Origin: Arthrobacter woluwensis
GTDB lineage: Bacteria; Actinomycetota; Actinomycetes; Actinomycetales; Micrococcaceae
Assembly (NCBI RefSeq): GCF_030816155.1
Contig: NZ_JAUSXR010000001.1
Coordinates: 62,001 to 126,000 of the forward strand
DNA length: 64,000 nucleotides
Direction of reading: 5' to 3'
Part shown: positions 52,861 to 61,497 of the stretch, piece by piece
Numbering within the stretch: the first letter of the stretch is position 1
How the letters are laid out: every line of letters begins with the position of its first letter
The notes under the pieces: model-generated
What the model was told of the DNA's origin: nothing
The model's input: only the letters and a program-made list of their open reading frames with translations
Database searches by the model: none
Program-made: the position numbers and the translations under genes

Positions 52861-52863
52861 GCC

Positions 52864-53808
52864 ATGGCCAAGCGCAAGAAGAACCCCGCCCTGGGAATTG
52901 CTCAGAACGCAGCACAGAATGCCATGTTCGATGAACAGGGCAAGCCCCGTTCCGGAGTCCACAACATGCTGCTGAAGGCGGTGGATGTGCAGCGTCCGCT
53001 CGTCGTCGGGCACATCTCGCGTCTGCGCCGTAAGCACCCGAACGCCTCGCTGGCGGAACTCGTGGTGCGCCTGGAGCGTCAGTACCTGGCCACCGTCACG
53101 ACCACCGGTGCGGGCGCCGGCGCCACCGCGGTGATCCCCGGCGTCGGCACCGGGACCGCCCTGGCCGTGTCCGGCGTCGCGACCGCGGCGTTCCTCGAGG
53201 CCACCGCGCTCTTCGCCTCCAGCGTCGCCGAGCTCCACGGTGTCCGGGTGACCGACCCCGAAAAGGCCCGCACCATGGTCATGGCGATCATGCTCGGTGA
53301 AGAGGGCACCTCGCTGCTGAGCGCGTTCACCGGCCAGACCATGGGCCGCGGCAAGGGAGCGAGCCAAGTCTGGGGCAGTGTCCTCACGAAGAAGACCTCG
53401 GCCGCCACCTTCGAACCCGTGAAGGCCGCCATTCAGAAGGCGTTCCTGAAGTCCCTGGTCAAGAAGCAGGGCGGCGCGTTCTTCGGACGGCTCCTGCCGT
53501 TCGGTGTGGGCGCCGTCATGGGCGGGGGCGGCAACCTGCTCATGGGCCGGGCGGTCATCGCGAACACCCGCGAAGCCTTCGGGGCGCTCCCACTCGTGGC
53601 CCCCTTCGGCGAGCAGACCGCTCTTCCGGCCGACGACGGCGCCGCGCAGCTCTCTTCCAACGCGCAGCTCCCGCAGCACGCGCCCTTGGAGCTGGACCCG
53701 TCAAGCGCCGATCGGCAGCTCCCCGGCGCCTCCGATGTGGACGCCGCCGGAACGGACGTCACTGGACGGCAAGGCCCGAGCGCGGCACCCGGTACCGAAT
53801 CGCGCTGA
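52864..53808 (+). CDS. Conserved-looking hypothetical protein, 314 residues
   Basis: Not assigned to a named family. Basic start (AKRKKNPALG). A Gly/Ala/Thr-rich hydrophobic region (GAGAGATAVIPGVGTGTALAV, about residues 82-105) may insert in or lie on the membrane. A second Gly-rich hydrophobic stretch (LLPFGVGAVMGGGGNLLMG) is near residue 215. The tail is polar and disordered. The two Gly-rich hairpins recall EcsC-like or DUF697-type proteins, but this is only a resemblance. Leaderless start. Convergent with the DUF445 gene. Confidence 0.6.
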   Translation: MAKRKKNPALGIAQNAAQNAMFDEQGKPRSGVHNMLLKAVDVQRPLVVGHISRLRRKHPNASLAELVVRLERQYLATVTTTGAGAGATAVIPGVGTGTALAVSGVATAAFLEATALFASSVAELHGVRVTDPEKARTMVMAIMLGEEGTSLLSAFTGQTMGRGKGASQVWGSVLTKKTSAATFEPVKAAIQKAFLKSLVKKQGGAFFGRLLPFGVGAVMGGGGNLLMGRAVIANTREAFGALPLVAPFGEQTALPADDGAAQLSSNAQLPQHAPLELDPSSADRQLPGASDVDAAGTDVTGRQGPSAAPGTESR

Positions 53809-53843
53809 CCCGCGCAGCGGCGACCCGGACTGCGTGAGGGCTT

Positions 53844-55166
53844 TCAGCCCAGCAGCAGCGTGGCGACCGTGAAGATGAGCAGCCCGGCCAGCGACCCGAC
53901 CACGGTGCCGTTGATTCGGATGAACTGCAGGTCCCGGCCCACCTGGAGCTCGATCTTCTGCGAGGTCTCCTCGGCGTCCCAGCGTTCCACGGTGTCGGTG
54001 ATGAGCCCGGTGATCTGGTCGCGGTAGTTGGACACCACGTAGGCCGCGATGTCGGCCACCCACGTGTTGACCTTGGCTGCCAGCTCGGGGTCGTCCACCA
54101 GGCGACGGCCGAAGTCCCGGATCGCGCCCACGAAGCGCTGGTACAGCTCGCTCTGGGGATCGTCCACGGCTTCCAGGAGCGCCTTCTTGATGGTCTCCCA
54201 GGTGCGGCCGGCGATGTCGCGGACCTGCGGATCGCCCAGGATCTGCGCCTTGATCCCCTCGGCCCGTTCGATCATCGCCGGGTCGTGCTGGAGGTCCTGG
54301 GCCAGTTCCTTGAGGTAGGTGTCGATGGCCTGGCGGACCTGGTGATCCGGGTCCGCCTGGATGCCCTTCACGAACTTCGCCAGCTCGATGTACACCTTGT
54401 CCCCGACCAGCGAGTCCACGAACCCGGGCACCCAGAGCGGGGAACGGTCGCTGACCAGGCGGTTCACCGTCTCGTGGTTCCGGCCGACCCAGTCCGCGGC
54501 CCGGTCGATCAGCAGGTCCACGAGGTGCCGGTGGTGCCCCTCATCGAACACCCGCTCGGCGAGCTTGCCGACCGGCGGACCCCACGGCGGATCGACGACG
54601 TGCTTGCGGACCATCGATTCGACCACGGCCTGGACATCGTCATCCCGCAGGACGGTGAAGAGACCACGGATGGCGGCCGCACCTTCCTTCGCGATGCGGT
54701 CGGCGCCGGTCAGGCCGGTGGCGGGTGCGCCGTCGTCGTGCGTGCCGGAGAGCCAGCGGCCCAGCGCGCGGGCCAGATCCGTGGCCGCGAGCTTGGTGCG
54801 GATGACGTCCTCGGAGAGGAAGTTGGAGCCCACGAAGTCCCCCAGGGAGGCGCCGATCTGGTCCTTCTTCCGCGGGATGATCGCGGTATGGGGGATCTTG
54901 AGGCCCATCGGATGACGGAAGAGCGCGGTGACGGCGAACCAGTCGGCGAGGGCGCCCACCATGCCGCCTTCGGCCGCGGCCCGGACATACGCCAGCCACG
55001 GATACTGATGCTGGAGCGCGAAGGAGACCCCGAACACCACGGCCAGGGCGATGAGCAGTGCCAGGGCGATGCCCTTCATCCGGGCCAGCGCGGCGGCCTT
55101 GGCGGCGTCACCCGGTGAGGGCAGCATGCCGCTGTCCTGGGAAATTGGCGCAGTGTTCACGTCCAT
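53844..55166 (-). CDS. DUF445-family membrane protein
   Basis: 440 residues. One N-terminal and one C-terminal membrane helix (GIALALLIALAVVFGVSFAL and GTVVGSLAGLLIFTVATLLL) flank a long helical region. The conserved EGGMVGALADWFAVTALFRHPMGLKIPHTAIIP block near residue 65-100 is the DUF445 signature. Function unknown; the family is widespread, and some members affect cell shape or stress resistance. The ATG lies 6 nt after TAGGGT (leaderless). It shares a short divergent region with the phosphodiesterase gene. Confidence 0.9.
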   Translation of the reverse strand: MDVNTAPISQDSGMLPSPGDAAKAAALARMKGIALALLIALAVVFGVSFALQHQYPWLAYVRAAAEGGMVGALADWFAVTALFRHPMGLKIPHTAIIPRKKDQIGASLGDFVGSNFLSEDVIRTKLAATDLARALGRWLSGTHDDGAPATGLTGADRIAKEGAAAIRGLFTVLRDDDVQAVVESMVRKHVVDPPWGPPVGKLAERVFDEGHHRHLVDLLIDRAADWVGRNHETVNRLVSDRSPLWVPGFVDSLVGDKVYIELAKFVKGIQADPDHQVRQAIDTYLKELAQDLQHDPAMIERAEGIKAQILGDPQVRDIAGRTWETIKKALLEAVDDPQSELYQRFVGAIRDFGRRLVDDPELAAKVNTWVADIAAYVVSNYRDQITGLITDTVERWDAEETSQKIELQVGRDLQFIRINGTVVGSLAGLLIFTVATLLLG

Positions 55167-55172
55167 GCCTCC

Positions 55173-55178
55173 ACCCTA
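55173..55178 (-). promoter_or_regulatory. Leaderless -10 element of the DUF445 gene
   Basis: TAGGGT on the minus strand, 6 nt before the ATG at 55166. Confidence 0.5.
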
Positions 55179-55204
55179 TGCCCCTGCCCTGACACGAATG
55201 TGGG

Positions 55205-55210
55205 TAGCTT
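55205..55210 (+). promoter_or_regulatory. Leaderless -10 element of the phosphodiesterase gene
   Basis: TAGCTT, 6 nt before the ATG at 55217. The divergent DUF445 -10 lies only 26 bp away. Confidence 0.5.
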
Positions 55211-55216
55211 TATCCC

Positions 55217-56110
55217 ATGACTCAGAACAGCCGTCCTCTCGTCTACGCTCACCGGGGCGCCAGCGAGCTCTTCGCCGAGCACACCCGCGCCGCCTACCTG
55301 CAGGCGATCGCGGACGGGGCGGACGGCGTCGAGTGCGATGTTCACCTGACCGAGGATGGCCACGTGGTGCTGCTGCACGACGACGACCTCGACCGCACTT
55401 CGAACGGCACCGGACCGGTGGCCGAGAAGGCCCTCGAAGAGCTGCGCGAACTGGACTTCCACTCGTGGAAGGGCGTCGTGCTCCCGCAGGCGTTCGGCTC
55501 TCCGAGCGAGCAGTTCCTCACCCTCGGGGAGCTCTTGGACATCCTGGCGGGCGCCGGCCGCGAGATCGGGCTGGCGATCGAGTTCAAGCACCCCTCGCCG
55601 TTCGGGTTCCGGCTGGAGGAGAAGACGCTGGAGCTGCTGTCGGGGCGGGGGTGGGAGGCGTCGTCGGGGATGCTCGGGAACATCCGGGTCTCCTTCATGA
55701 GCTTCGACCCGCAGGCCACGGACCAGCTCCTGGAAACCGTCCCCGCGGAGGCCGTGTGCCAGCTCGTGGACGATGTGGACACCGAGGAGGTCAAGGAAGA
55801 TCTCCAACTGGGCGGCCTGGCGGCGAGTGCGGTCGCGCTCGTGCTCCGCGCCGCGGTCCAGCGGGCCGAGGGGATGCTGGATGACGGCATCGCCGGGATC
55901 GCGGGCCCCGGCATCGACTACCTGAAGGCGCATGCCGACCAGGCGCGGCAATGGCTGGCGGACGGTCGCCGCTTCCGCGTCTGGACGGTGGACGACGACG
56001 CCGACGTGGACTACTGCGTGACCTTCGGCATCCAGGAGATCACCACCAACCGCCCGGCCGAGGTGCTGCAGCGGATCTCCGTGGCACTGGGTGAGGTCCC
56101 GGCGGTCTAG
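55217..56110 (+). CDS. Glycerophosphodiester phosphodiesterase
   Basis: 297 residues. YAHRGASELFAEHTRAA and GADGVECDVHLTEDGHVVLLHDDDLDRT carry the catalytic His pair and the metal Glu/Asp of the GDPD family; the later FRVWTVDDDADV and GIQEITTNRP are also typical. It cleaves glycerophosphodiesters to glycerol-3-phosphate and an alcohol. No signal peptide, so it is intracellular. Followed by a hairpin terminator. Confidence 0.94.
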   Translation: MTQNSRPLVYAHRGASELFAEHTRAAYLQAIADGADGVECDVHLTEDGHVVLLHDDDLDRTSNGTGPVAEKALEELRELDFHSWKGVVLPQAFGSPSEQFLTLGELLDILAGAGREIGLAIEFKHPSPFGFRLEEKTLELLSGRGWEASSGMLGNIRVSFMSFDPQATDQLLETVPAEAVCQLVDDVDTEEVKEDLQLGGLAASAVALVLRAAVQRAEGMLDDGIAGIAGPGIDYLKAHADQARQWLADGRRFRVWTVDDDADVDYCVTFGIQEITTNRPAEVLQRISVALGEVPAV

Positions 56111-56172
56111 GGGTCCCACACCCTTCGAGTGAGAGCTGTCAGCCCTCCTGTGAGGGATGTTACAGTTCCTCC

Positions 56173-56193
56173 AGACCCGCTCTGAGCGGGTCT
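56173..56193 (+). terminator. Hairpin after the phosphodiesterase gene
   Basis: AGACCCGCT-CTG-AGCGGGTCT, perfect 9-bp arms, 63 nt after the stop and 39 nt before the next start. Confidence 0.55.
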
Positions 56194-56231
56194 CTCACTC
56201 GCACCTATTCGTGAATACTTTTGGGGGATCC

Positions 56232-58007
56232 ATGGCTCGTGCCATATCCAGGGCGCGAACGCGCCTGGCAGTCCTCGTGCTGCTCATCTCCGGTCTGGCC
56301 TTCGCCGGTCTCGCGCCGGCGCAGGCGGCCGGGACCGCCGCTATTTCCGGCACCGTGGTGGGGCCTGCGGGCGTGGACGTCTCGCAGACCACGGTGACGC
56401 TGCAGTACGGTTCCGGCGTGCCCACCGTTTCGACCACGGTCAGCGCCGGCGGCGAGTTCAGCTTCACGGGGCTGACCGCGGGTCAGTACAAGCTCCAGTT
56501 CGAGAACCCCGGCGCCGTCGCCGTCTGGAACGGTGGTGCTCCGAGCGAAGCCGCAGCACCATGGATCACGCTCGCCGACGGGCAGACCGCCACTCAGGAT
56601 GCGGCACTCGTGCAGCCCGGTGGCTCCATCGCCGGCACCGTGACCATGCCCGCGGGCACCTCACCGCAAAATGTGAATGTCGAGGCATACTCCGAAGCCT
56701 GGGGCGAAGCGGTCGTGGCCTCCGTGGCCCCCGACGCCGACGGTAAGTACACCCTGAGCGGTCTGCTCCCAGGGACGTACAAGGTGAAGTTCACGTTCAT
56801 CTCTTACCCGGACTCTCCCGTGTGGAACGGTGACGCGGCGACCCGCGCTGAGGCGCCCGGCATCGTGGTGACCAATGGGGACACCGTGACAGGCCAGGAC
56901 GCGTCCTTCGTGAAGACCGGCAGCATCTCGGGCACGGCGAAGACACCGGAAGGCGCGGCGATCACTAACCGCCGCGTGATCCTGGAGACCGCATCAGGCA
57001 GCGTCGTCGACAACGTCGCCCTCGATGCGCAGGGCCGGTACAGCTTCACCGGACTGGACGCCGGCCAGTACAAGGTCGCGCTCGCGTCATCGCTGCCCGG
57101 CGGGCCCAGCCTCTGGTACGCGGACGGGGCCGACGAAGCCTCGGCCACGGTGATCACGGTCGCCAGGAACACCGCCGTCACGGGTGTTGATTTCACCGCG
57201 CCCATGGAGAGCAACGGCATCGTGATCGGCCGGGTCTCGGGATACACGGGTGGCTCGCCGCTGGCGGTCGCTCTCTATCGGGCCGACGATCCGCACCCCC
57301 GCTCCGGGCCTCCGCTGGCCATCGGCTCGGTGAGGCCGGACGGCCGCTATGTGATCTTCGGCCTGCCGACGGGCAAGGTCAAGGCCGTGCTCATGGGAGA
57401 GATCGGCGGCTACGCCAACCAGTGGTACGGCGGCGGGACGCTGGGCACCTCGCAGGACATCGCGGTGGTCGACGGCCAGACCACCCGCGGGATCGACTTC
57501 ACCGCCGTGCCGGAGGTGGTCATCACGGGAACCGCGAAGAAGCCTTTCGACGCTTCGCGAACCTACGTCCAGGTCCTGGATCTGAACGGGGATTACGTCG
57601 GGGACGCTTTCACGAACGACGACGGCACCTACTCCGTGCACGGTCTTCCCGCGGGGTCCTACAAGGTCGAGTTCGAGGAGTTCTCCGCCAGGGGGACCAT
57701 CGCCTGGTACGGCGGCAAGACCTTCGAAACCGCCGCGGTGGTCACCGTCGTGGCCGGTCAGACTGTCACCGGCATCGACAGCGACGTGATCATCGCCGGA
57801 GCCAAGCCCACCCCGAAGCCGACCACCGTCAAGCCCAGGCCGGCAGTGCCCGCCGCGGTGGCACAGCCGGTGAGCTCGACGTCGGGCGGCGAGCTGGCGG
57901 CGACGGGCACCCCGGCCGCCCTGCAGCCGCTCGGCCTTGCCGGTGGCGCGCTCGCAGGGATCGGTCTGCTCCTGGTTCTGGGAGCGCGGGTTCGTAACCG
58001 TCACTGA
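56232..58007 (+). CDS. Wall-anchored surface protein with carboxypeptidase-regulatory-like repeats and LAATG motif
   Basis: 591 residues. Signal peptide with basic start (ARAISRARTRLAVLVLLISG) and AQAAG cleavage zone at about residue 35. Five to six beta-sandwich repeats of about 90-95 residues follow, each with a GxYxxxGLxxGxYKVxF motif (for example DGKYTLSGLLPGTYKVKF) and a following W-Y-G-G segment. These resemble carboxypeptidase-regulatory-like/Cna-B-type domains. A Thr/Pro/Lys linker leads to LAATG, a membrane span and RVRNRH, so it is a third LAXTG sortase substrate. The ATG at 56232 has a GGGGGAT site. Ligand unknown; a stalk or adhesin role is likely. Confidence 0.85.
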   Translation: MARAISRARTRLAVLVLLISGLAFAGLAPAQAAGTAAISGTVVGPAGVDVSQTTVTLQYGSGVPTVSTTVSAGGEFSFTGLTAGQYKLQFENPGAVAVWNGGAPSEAAAPWITLADGQTATQDAALVQPGGSIAGTVTMPAGTSPQNVNVEAYSEAWGEAVVASVAPDADGKYTLSGLLPGTYKVKFTFISYPDSPVWNGDAATRAEAPGIVVTNGDTVTGQDASFVKTGSISGTAKTPEGAAITNRRVILETASGSVVDNVALDAQGRYSFTGLDAGQYKVALASSLPGGPSLWYADGADEASATVITVARNTAVTGVDFTAPMESNGIVIGRVSGYTGGSPLAVALYRADDPHPRSGPPLAIGSVRPDGRYVIFGLPTGKVKAVLMGEIGGYANQWYGGGTLGTSQDIAVVDGQTTRGIDFTAVPEVVITGTAKKPFDASRTYVQVLDLNGDYVGDAFTNDDGTYSVHGLPAGSYKVEFEEFSARGTIAWYGGKTFETAAVVTVVAGQTVTGIDSDVIIAGAKPTPKPTTVKPRPAVPAAVAQPVSSTSGGELAATGTPAALQPLGLAGGALAGIGLLLVLGARVRNRH

Positions 58008-58021
58008 CCAGAGCTGACGTC

Positions 58022-58049
58022 AGGCCCGGGGACTTCGGTCCCCGGGCCT
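58022..58049 (+). terminator. Hairpin terminator after the LAATG gene
   Basis: AGGCCCGGGGA and its perfect inverse (58022-58032, 58039-58049) with a 6-nt loop, followed by TTCC. Confidence 0.8.
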
Positions 58050-58101
58050 TCCGCTTCGGCATCGACAGCAGAGCGGCCTCGACAGCAGAGAAGGAACAGG
58101 A

Positions 58102-58800
58102 ATGATGCAGGACGAGATCTCGACCGACCCGAATGCTCCACGGCAGGGTGCTGCCCTCGTGGGTCCCCAGGACCTGGTGGCCGCGGCCCGGCGGATGGCG
58201 GACGGTGCGGCCGGAGGAGGACGGGGCGGACGCCTCCTGCGGGCCATCTACTATCCGTTGTTGTGGATGTCGCTGCGCGTCGGGCCGGCTCCAGTCTGGA
58301 TCGATGCGAACCGCCAGCTGGTGGTCGGCCTGCAGAACGAAGCCGAGTATCGCGCCAACATCGCCAGGACCCGTTCAGTCGGCCTGCTGGTGACTTTCGC
58401 GGTCATCATCCCACTGGTCATCGGAGAGAACACTGTGCTGGCCATCGATCCGGTGGGAGGAAGTGTGATCGTCTTCGTGGTCCTGTCCGTGCTCATCGGC
58501 TTCATGATCTTCCTCCTCGTCCGGCAGACGGCGATTCGAGCGTCAACCCGTGCCATGCGAGCCGTGAAAAAGCTGAAGCCCTTCTTCGTCGTGAGCTGCG
58601 TGTCGCTCAGTCCCGACGTGACCCGGGACGAGGCGGTGCGGTTCCTTCATGAGGTCATCTCCGCCAGGACCGTGGGCGGGGAGTATCTCCGCATCTACGC
58701 GTTCGGTGAGGAACAGGCGTCCTTCTTCGAGAGCCTCGGTTTCCAGCGCCTGGAAGGAACCTGGGCGCTGATCGGCCAGGCGCCGTCGGTGAGGGAGTGA
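58102..58800 (+). CDS. Hypothetical two-span membrane protein, 232 residues
   Basis: A polar N-terminus of about 90 residues, two adjacent membrane helices (GLLVTFAVIIPLVIG and VIVFVVLSVLIGFMIFLLV, about residues 93-140), and a cytoplasmic C-terminal domain of about 85 residues. That domain has alternating segments (FFVVSCVSLSPDVTRDEAVRFLHEV, YLRIYAFGEEQASFFESLGF) that look like the end of a GNAT-like fold, with GEEQASFFESLGFQRL close to a GNAT motif-B pattern. No family assignment. Convergent with a TetR gene. Confidence 0.6.
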   Translation: MMQDEISTDPNAPRQGAALVGPQDLVAAARRMADGAAGGGRGGRLLRAIYYPLLWMSLRVGPAPVWIDANRQLVVGLQNEAEYRANIARTRSVGLLVTFAVIIPLVIGENTVLAIDPVGGSVIVFVVLSVLIGFMIFLLVRQTAIRASTRAMRAVKKLKPFFVVSCVSLSPDVTRDEAVRFLHEVISARTVGGEYLRIYAFGEEQASFFESLGFQRLEGTWALIGQAPSVRE

Positions 58801-58809
58801 CCCGGCGGC

Positions 58810-59436
58810 TCACCCCAGCGGCAGCTGCAGGCTCGGCACCGGGGTCTGGGGCGGGAGTTCGCGGGTCGCCGCGGCGGGGCGCAGCGAGTCCTCGATGAGG
58901 GCGACCGGGCGGCGCCAAGCGCTCGTGCCACGTTCGATGGTGTCCACGGAGCCGATCAGCATGGCGACGATCCGGATGACATCCTCCTGCGACACATCGC
59001 CGCGGATCGTGCCCTGCCGCTGAGCCCGGCCCAGGAGCATCCCGAGTGCCTCGATGATGTTGCCGCTGATGGTCGTCAGCACACCGCGGCGGCCCACGAG
59101 CGCATCCAGCAGCATTGACTCTTCGGCCGCCACCTGGACGATCGACTCGATGACCCGCATGAGGGCGTCCCCGGCATCCGGCTCCACCAGGGCCTGCACC
59201 ACCACGGGGTCCACATGCTCCCGCAGCTGTCGCGAGATGACAGCGAGGACCAGGGCTTCCTTGTCGGCGAAATTCCGGAACAGCGTCGCCGGACCCACCT
59301 TGGCGGTCTCCGCGATGAACTGCAGAGGAACCTCCGGACCACGCTCATGGAAACACTCGCGGGCGGCCGCAATGATCTTTTCAACGTTCCGCGCCGCGTC
59401 TGCACGCAGCGGTCGGCCCCCCTGACGGTATTCCAT
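58810..59436 (-). CDS. TetR-family transcriptional regulator
   Basis: 208 residues. HTH at about 18-62: IIAAARECFHERGPEVPLQFIAETAKVGPATLFRNFADKEALV. The C-terminal domain is of the SbtR/TetR_C_33-like type seen in actinobacteria. The ATG lies 6 nt after TATGCT (leaderless). It is divergent from the thiamine-binding-like gene, with a 21-bp inverted repeat between them that may be its operator. Effector unknown. Confidence 0.88.
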   Translation of the reverse strand: MEYRQGGRPLRADAARNVEKIIAAARECFHERGPEVPLQFIAETAKVGPATLFRNFADKEALVLAVISRQLREHVDPVVVQALVEPDAGDALMRVIESIVQVAAEESMLLDALVGRRGVLTTISGNIIEALGMLLGRAQRQGTIRGDVSQEDVIRIVAMLIGSVDTIERGTSAWRRPVALIEDSLRPAAATRELPPQTPVPSLQLPLG

Positions 59437-59442
59437 CTGATC

Positions 59443-59448
59443 AGCATA
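59443..59448 (-). promoter_or_regulatory. Leaderless -10 element of the tetR gene
   Basis: TATGCT on the minus strand, 6 nt before the ATG at 59436. Confidence 0.5.
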
Positions 59449-59473
59449 GCCAGCCGTGGCACACTAGGGGCGG

Positions 59474-59494
59474 AAGCGGTCCAAGGTACCGCTT
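59474..59494. promoter_or_regulatory. Candidate TetR operator
   Basis: AAGCGGT-N7-ACCGCTT, perfect 7-bp arms, in the divergent gap between the tetR and thiamine-binding-like genes. Confidence 0.5.
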
Positions 59495-59525
59495 TCATGA
59501 CATGACCCCGACGAAAGGCAGCCCC

Positions 59526-59849
59526 ATGATCGTCGCATTCTCCGTCGCACCCTCCGGCGCTCCCGCGGGATCCGAAGCCCCGAGCGACGCCTCCGTCCAT
59601 GACGCGGTGGCCGCCGCGGTCAAGGTCGTCCGCGAATCCGGTCTCCCGAATCACACGAGTTCCATGTTCACCGAGATCGAGGGCGAATGGGACGAGGTCA
59701 TGGACGTGGTCAAGCGTGCGACCTTCGCCGTGGCCGAGTACGGTTCGCGCGTCTCGCTGGTACTCAAGGCCGACATCCGTCCGGGGTACACGGGCGAGCT
59801 GAGCGGCAAAGTGGAACGGCTGGAAAAGGCTCTCGACGACCTCTCGTGA
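59526..59849 (+). CDS. MTH1187/YkoF-family (DUF77) thiamine-binding-type protein
   Basis: 107 residues, the normal size for the family. It opens IVAFSVAPSG and has HTSSMFTEIEGEWDEVMDVVKRA (the MTH1187 signature with the Glu-Gly-Glu turn) and SLVLKADIRPG. These ferredoxin-like proteins bind thiamine or related molecules as dimers. The ATG at 59526 follows a weak AAAGGC site; the ATG at 59502 is an alternative. Small gap to the O-methyltransferase gene, which has its own promoter. Control by the divergent TetR is likely. Confidence 0.85.
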   Translation: MIVAFSVAPSGAPAGSEAPSDASVHDAVAAAVKVVRESGLPNHTSSMFTEIEGEWDEVMDVVKRATFAVAEYGSRVSLVLKADIRPGYTGELSGKVERLEKALDDLS

Positions 59850-59889
59850 ACCTCCTCACGCCCTCTACCGGCGGGCCCGGCCGCGCGCC

Positions 59890-59895
59890 TAGCAT
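59890..59895 (+). promoter_or_regulatory. Leaderless -10 element of the O-methyltransferase gene
   Basis: TAGCAT, 6 nt before the ATG at 59902. Confidence 0.5.
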
Positions 59896-59901
59896 GGCCT
59901 C

Positions 59902-60579
59902 ATGAGCGCATTCGAACACAGATCCCAGCCGGAATGGGTCGCCATGGAGGAATGGATCGCCAATACGGTCGTCCACCCGGATCCGGCCCTTGACCAGGCC
60001 ATCCGCACCGCCCAGGCCGCAGGGATGCCGCCCATCGAGGTCGCCCCGAACTCCGGCAAGCTCCTGGAGCTCCTGGTTCGCATCCGTGGAGCCCGGCGGG
60101 TTCTCGAGATCGGCACACTGGCCGGATTCAGCACGCTCTTCATGGCCCGCGCGCTCCCGGAGGACGGGCGGCTGGTGACCATCGAGTTCAGCGCCGAGCA
60201 CGCCGCCGTCGCGCGTAAGAATCTCGACGACGCCGGCGTCGGCGCCCGCGTCGACGTCAGGGTGGGCGCCGCACTGGACGTCCTGCCCACCCTGGAGGGC
60301 GGGGAACCGTTCGATCTGGTGTTCATCGACGCGGACAAGCAGAACAACTCGAACTACCTCGACTGGGCGGCGCGACTGGGCCGCCCCGGCACCGTGGTGG
60401 TCCTCGACAACACCGTCTGGGAGGGCGCGCCGCTGCACCCCGAGATGGATCCCGTGAACGCCCCGGCGATCAGGGCTTCGCTCGAGCTGCTCGGCGAGGA
60501 TCCGCGCTTCGACGCCACGGTCCTCCAGACGGTCGGGTCCAAGGGCTGGGACGGCTTCGCCTTGGCCGTGCTGCGCTGA
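59902..60579 (+). CDS. SAM-dependent O-methyltransferase (family 3, catechol/caffeoyl-CoA type)
   Basis: 225 residues. Motif I VLEIGTLAGFSTLFMARALP binds S-adenosylmethionine (about residues 66-85). The acidic end of strand 2 is VTIEF, and DLVFIDADKQNN carries the metal-binding Asp pair. VVLDNTVW supplies the third metal ligand area. It methylates a hydroxyl group of a catechol-like or other small substrate using Mg2+. Leaderless start. No biosynthetic cluster is next to it. Confidence 0.92.
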   Translation: MSAFEHRSQPEWVAMEEWIANTVVHPDPALDQAIRTAQAAGMPPIEVAPNSGKLLELLVRIRGARRVLEIGTLAGFSTLFMARALPEDGRLVTIEFSAEHAAVARKNLDDAGVGARVDVRVGAALDVLPTLEGGEPFDLVFIDADKQNNSNYLDWAARLGRPGTVVVLDNTVWEGAPLHPEMDPVNAPAIRASLELLGEDPRFDATVLQTVGSKGWDGFALAVLR

Positions 60580-60610
60580 GTCCCGGCCGTCTCCGCGTCC
60601 CGGCGCCTAG

Positions 60611-60616
60611 TACGCT
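60611..60616 (+). promoter_or_regulatory. Leaderless -10 element of the spermidine-synthase-like gene
   Basis: TACGCT, 7 nt before the ATG at 60624. Confidence 0.5.
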
Positions 60617-60623
60617 GGACGCT

Positions 60624-61463
60624 ATGAAACAGGGGCAGAAGGCGCAGCCGACGGGGCCCGTGGAGGGCGTCTTTCCTGTGGATCAGGGCGAGGCGGAGCT
60701 GATCCGGGATCTCGACCTCGCGAACGGCTGGCTCCTGCGGCTCAACGGCGTCCAGAGTTCCCACATCGACCTCGACGACCCGGGCCACCTGAGCTTCGAG
60801 TACATGCGGTGGATCGCGGCGCTGGTCGAGGACCGCTGGGCACCCGGGACGAGTGATCGTGTCCGCCTGCTGCACCTCGGCGGGGCCGCCTGCTCGCTCG
60901 CCCGCTACTTCCATCATGTCTTCCCGGAGTCCCGTCAGGTGGTGGTGGAGCTCGACGCCGCGCTCGCCACCGCGGTGCGCGACTGGTTCGACCTCCCCAG
61001 GGCGCCGTTCCTCCGCATCCGGGTGGGCGAGGCCCGCGCCGTGACGGAGACGCTCAGCCCCGCCAGCCGCGACGTGGTGATCCGCGACGTGTTCGCACAG
61101 GGTGTCACACCGTCCTCGCTGACCAGCCGTGAGTTCACCGAGCACGCCGCCCGGGTCCTCGGGCCGGACGGTGTGTATCTGGTGAATTGCGGCTCCGCCC
61201 CGGACCTGAAATCGGCGCGCGAAGAGGCCGCGACCATCGCCTCTGTCTTCCCGCACGTGGCGATCGTCGCGGACGCCCCCATGCTCAAGGGCCGGCGGTT
61301 CGGCAATGTGATCATCGCGGGAAGCTTCACGGCCTTCCCCGGCTCGGCGTCCATGGTCCGGACCCTGCTGGGTGGTGGCGTTCCCGCTCAGTACCTGGAC
61401 GACGCGCGGGTGCGCGAGTTCGCACGCGACGCTGCCGTCCGGCACGACGCGCCGTCGTCGTAG
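60624..61463 (+). CDS. Spermidine synthase-like SAM-fold protein
   Basis: 279 residues. The Rossmann core has VRLLHLGGAACSLARYFHHVFP (motif I), VVVELDAALATAVRDWF with the ribose-binding Glu, and VVIRDVF where true spermidine synthases have the catalytic Asp region. The polyamine-binding segments are not conserved, so it may not make spermidine. Such stand-alone homologues are common and uncharacterised in actinobacteria. Leaderless start. Confidence 0.75.
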   Translation: MKQGQKAQPTGPVEGVFPVDQGEAELIRDLDLANGWLLRLNGVQSSHIDLDDPGHLSFEYMRWIAALVEDRWAPGTSDRVRLLHLGGAACSLARYFHHVFPESRQVVVELDAALATAVRDWFDLPRAPFLRIRVGEARAVTETLSPASRDVVIRDVFAQGVTPSSLTSREFTEHAARVLGPDGVYLVNCGSAPDLKSAREEAATIASVFPHVAIVADAPMLKGRRFGNVIIAGSFTAFPGSASMVRTLLGGGVPAQYLDDARVREFARDAAVRHDAPSS

Positions 61464-61497
61464 TCCGGCTTCCGGGCGACGGCCACCGGGTAGCGGT

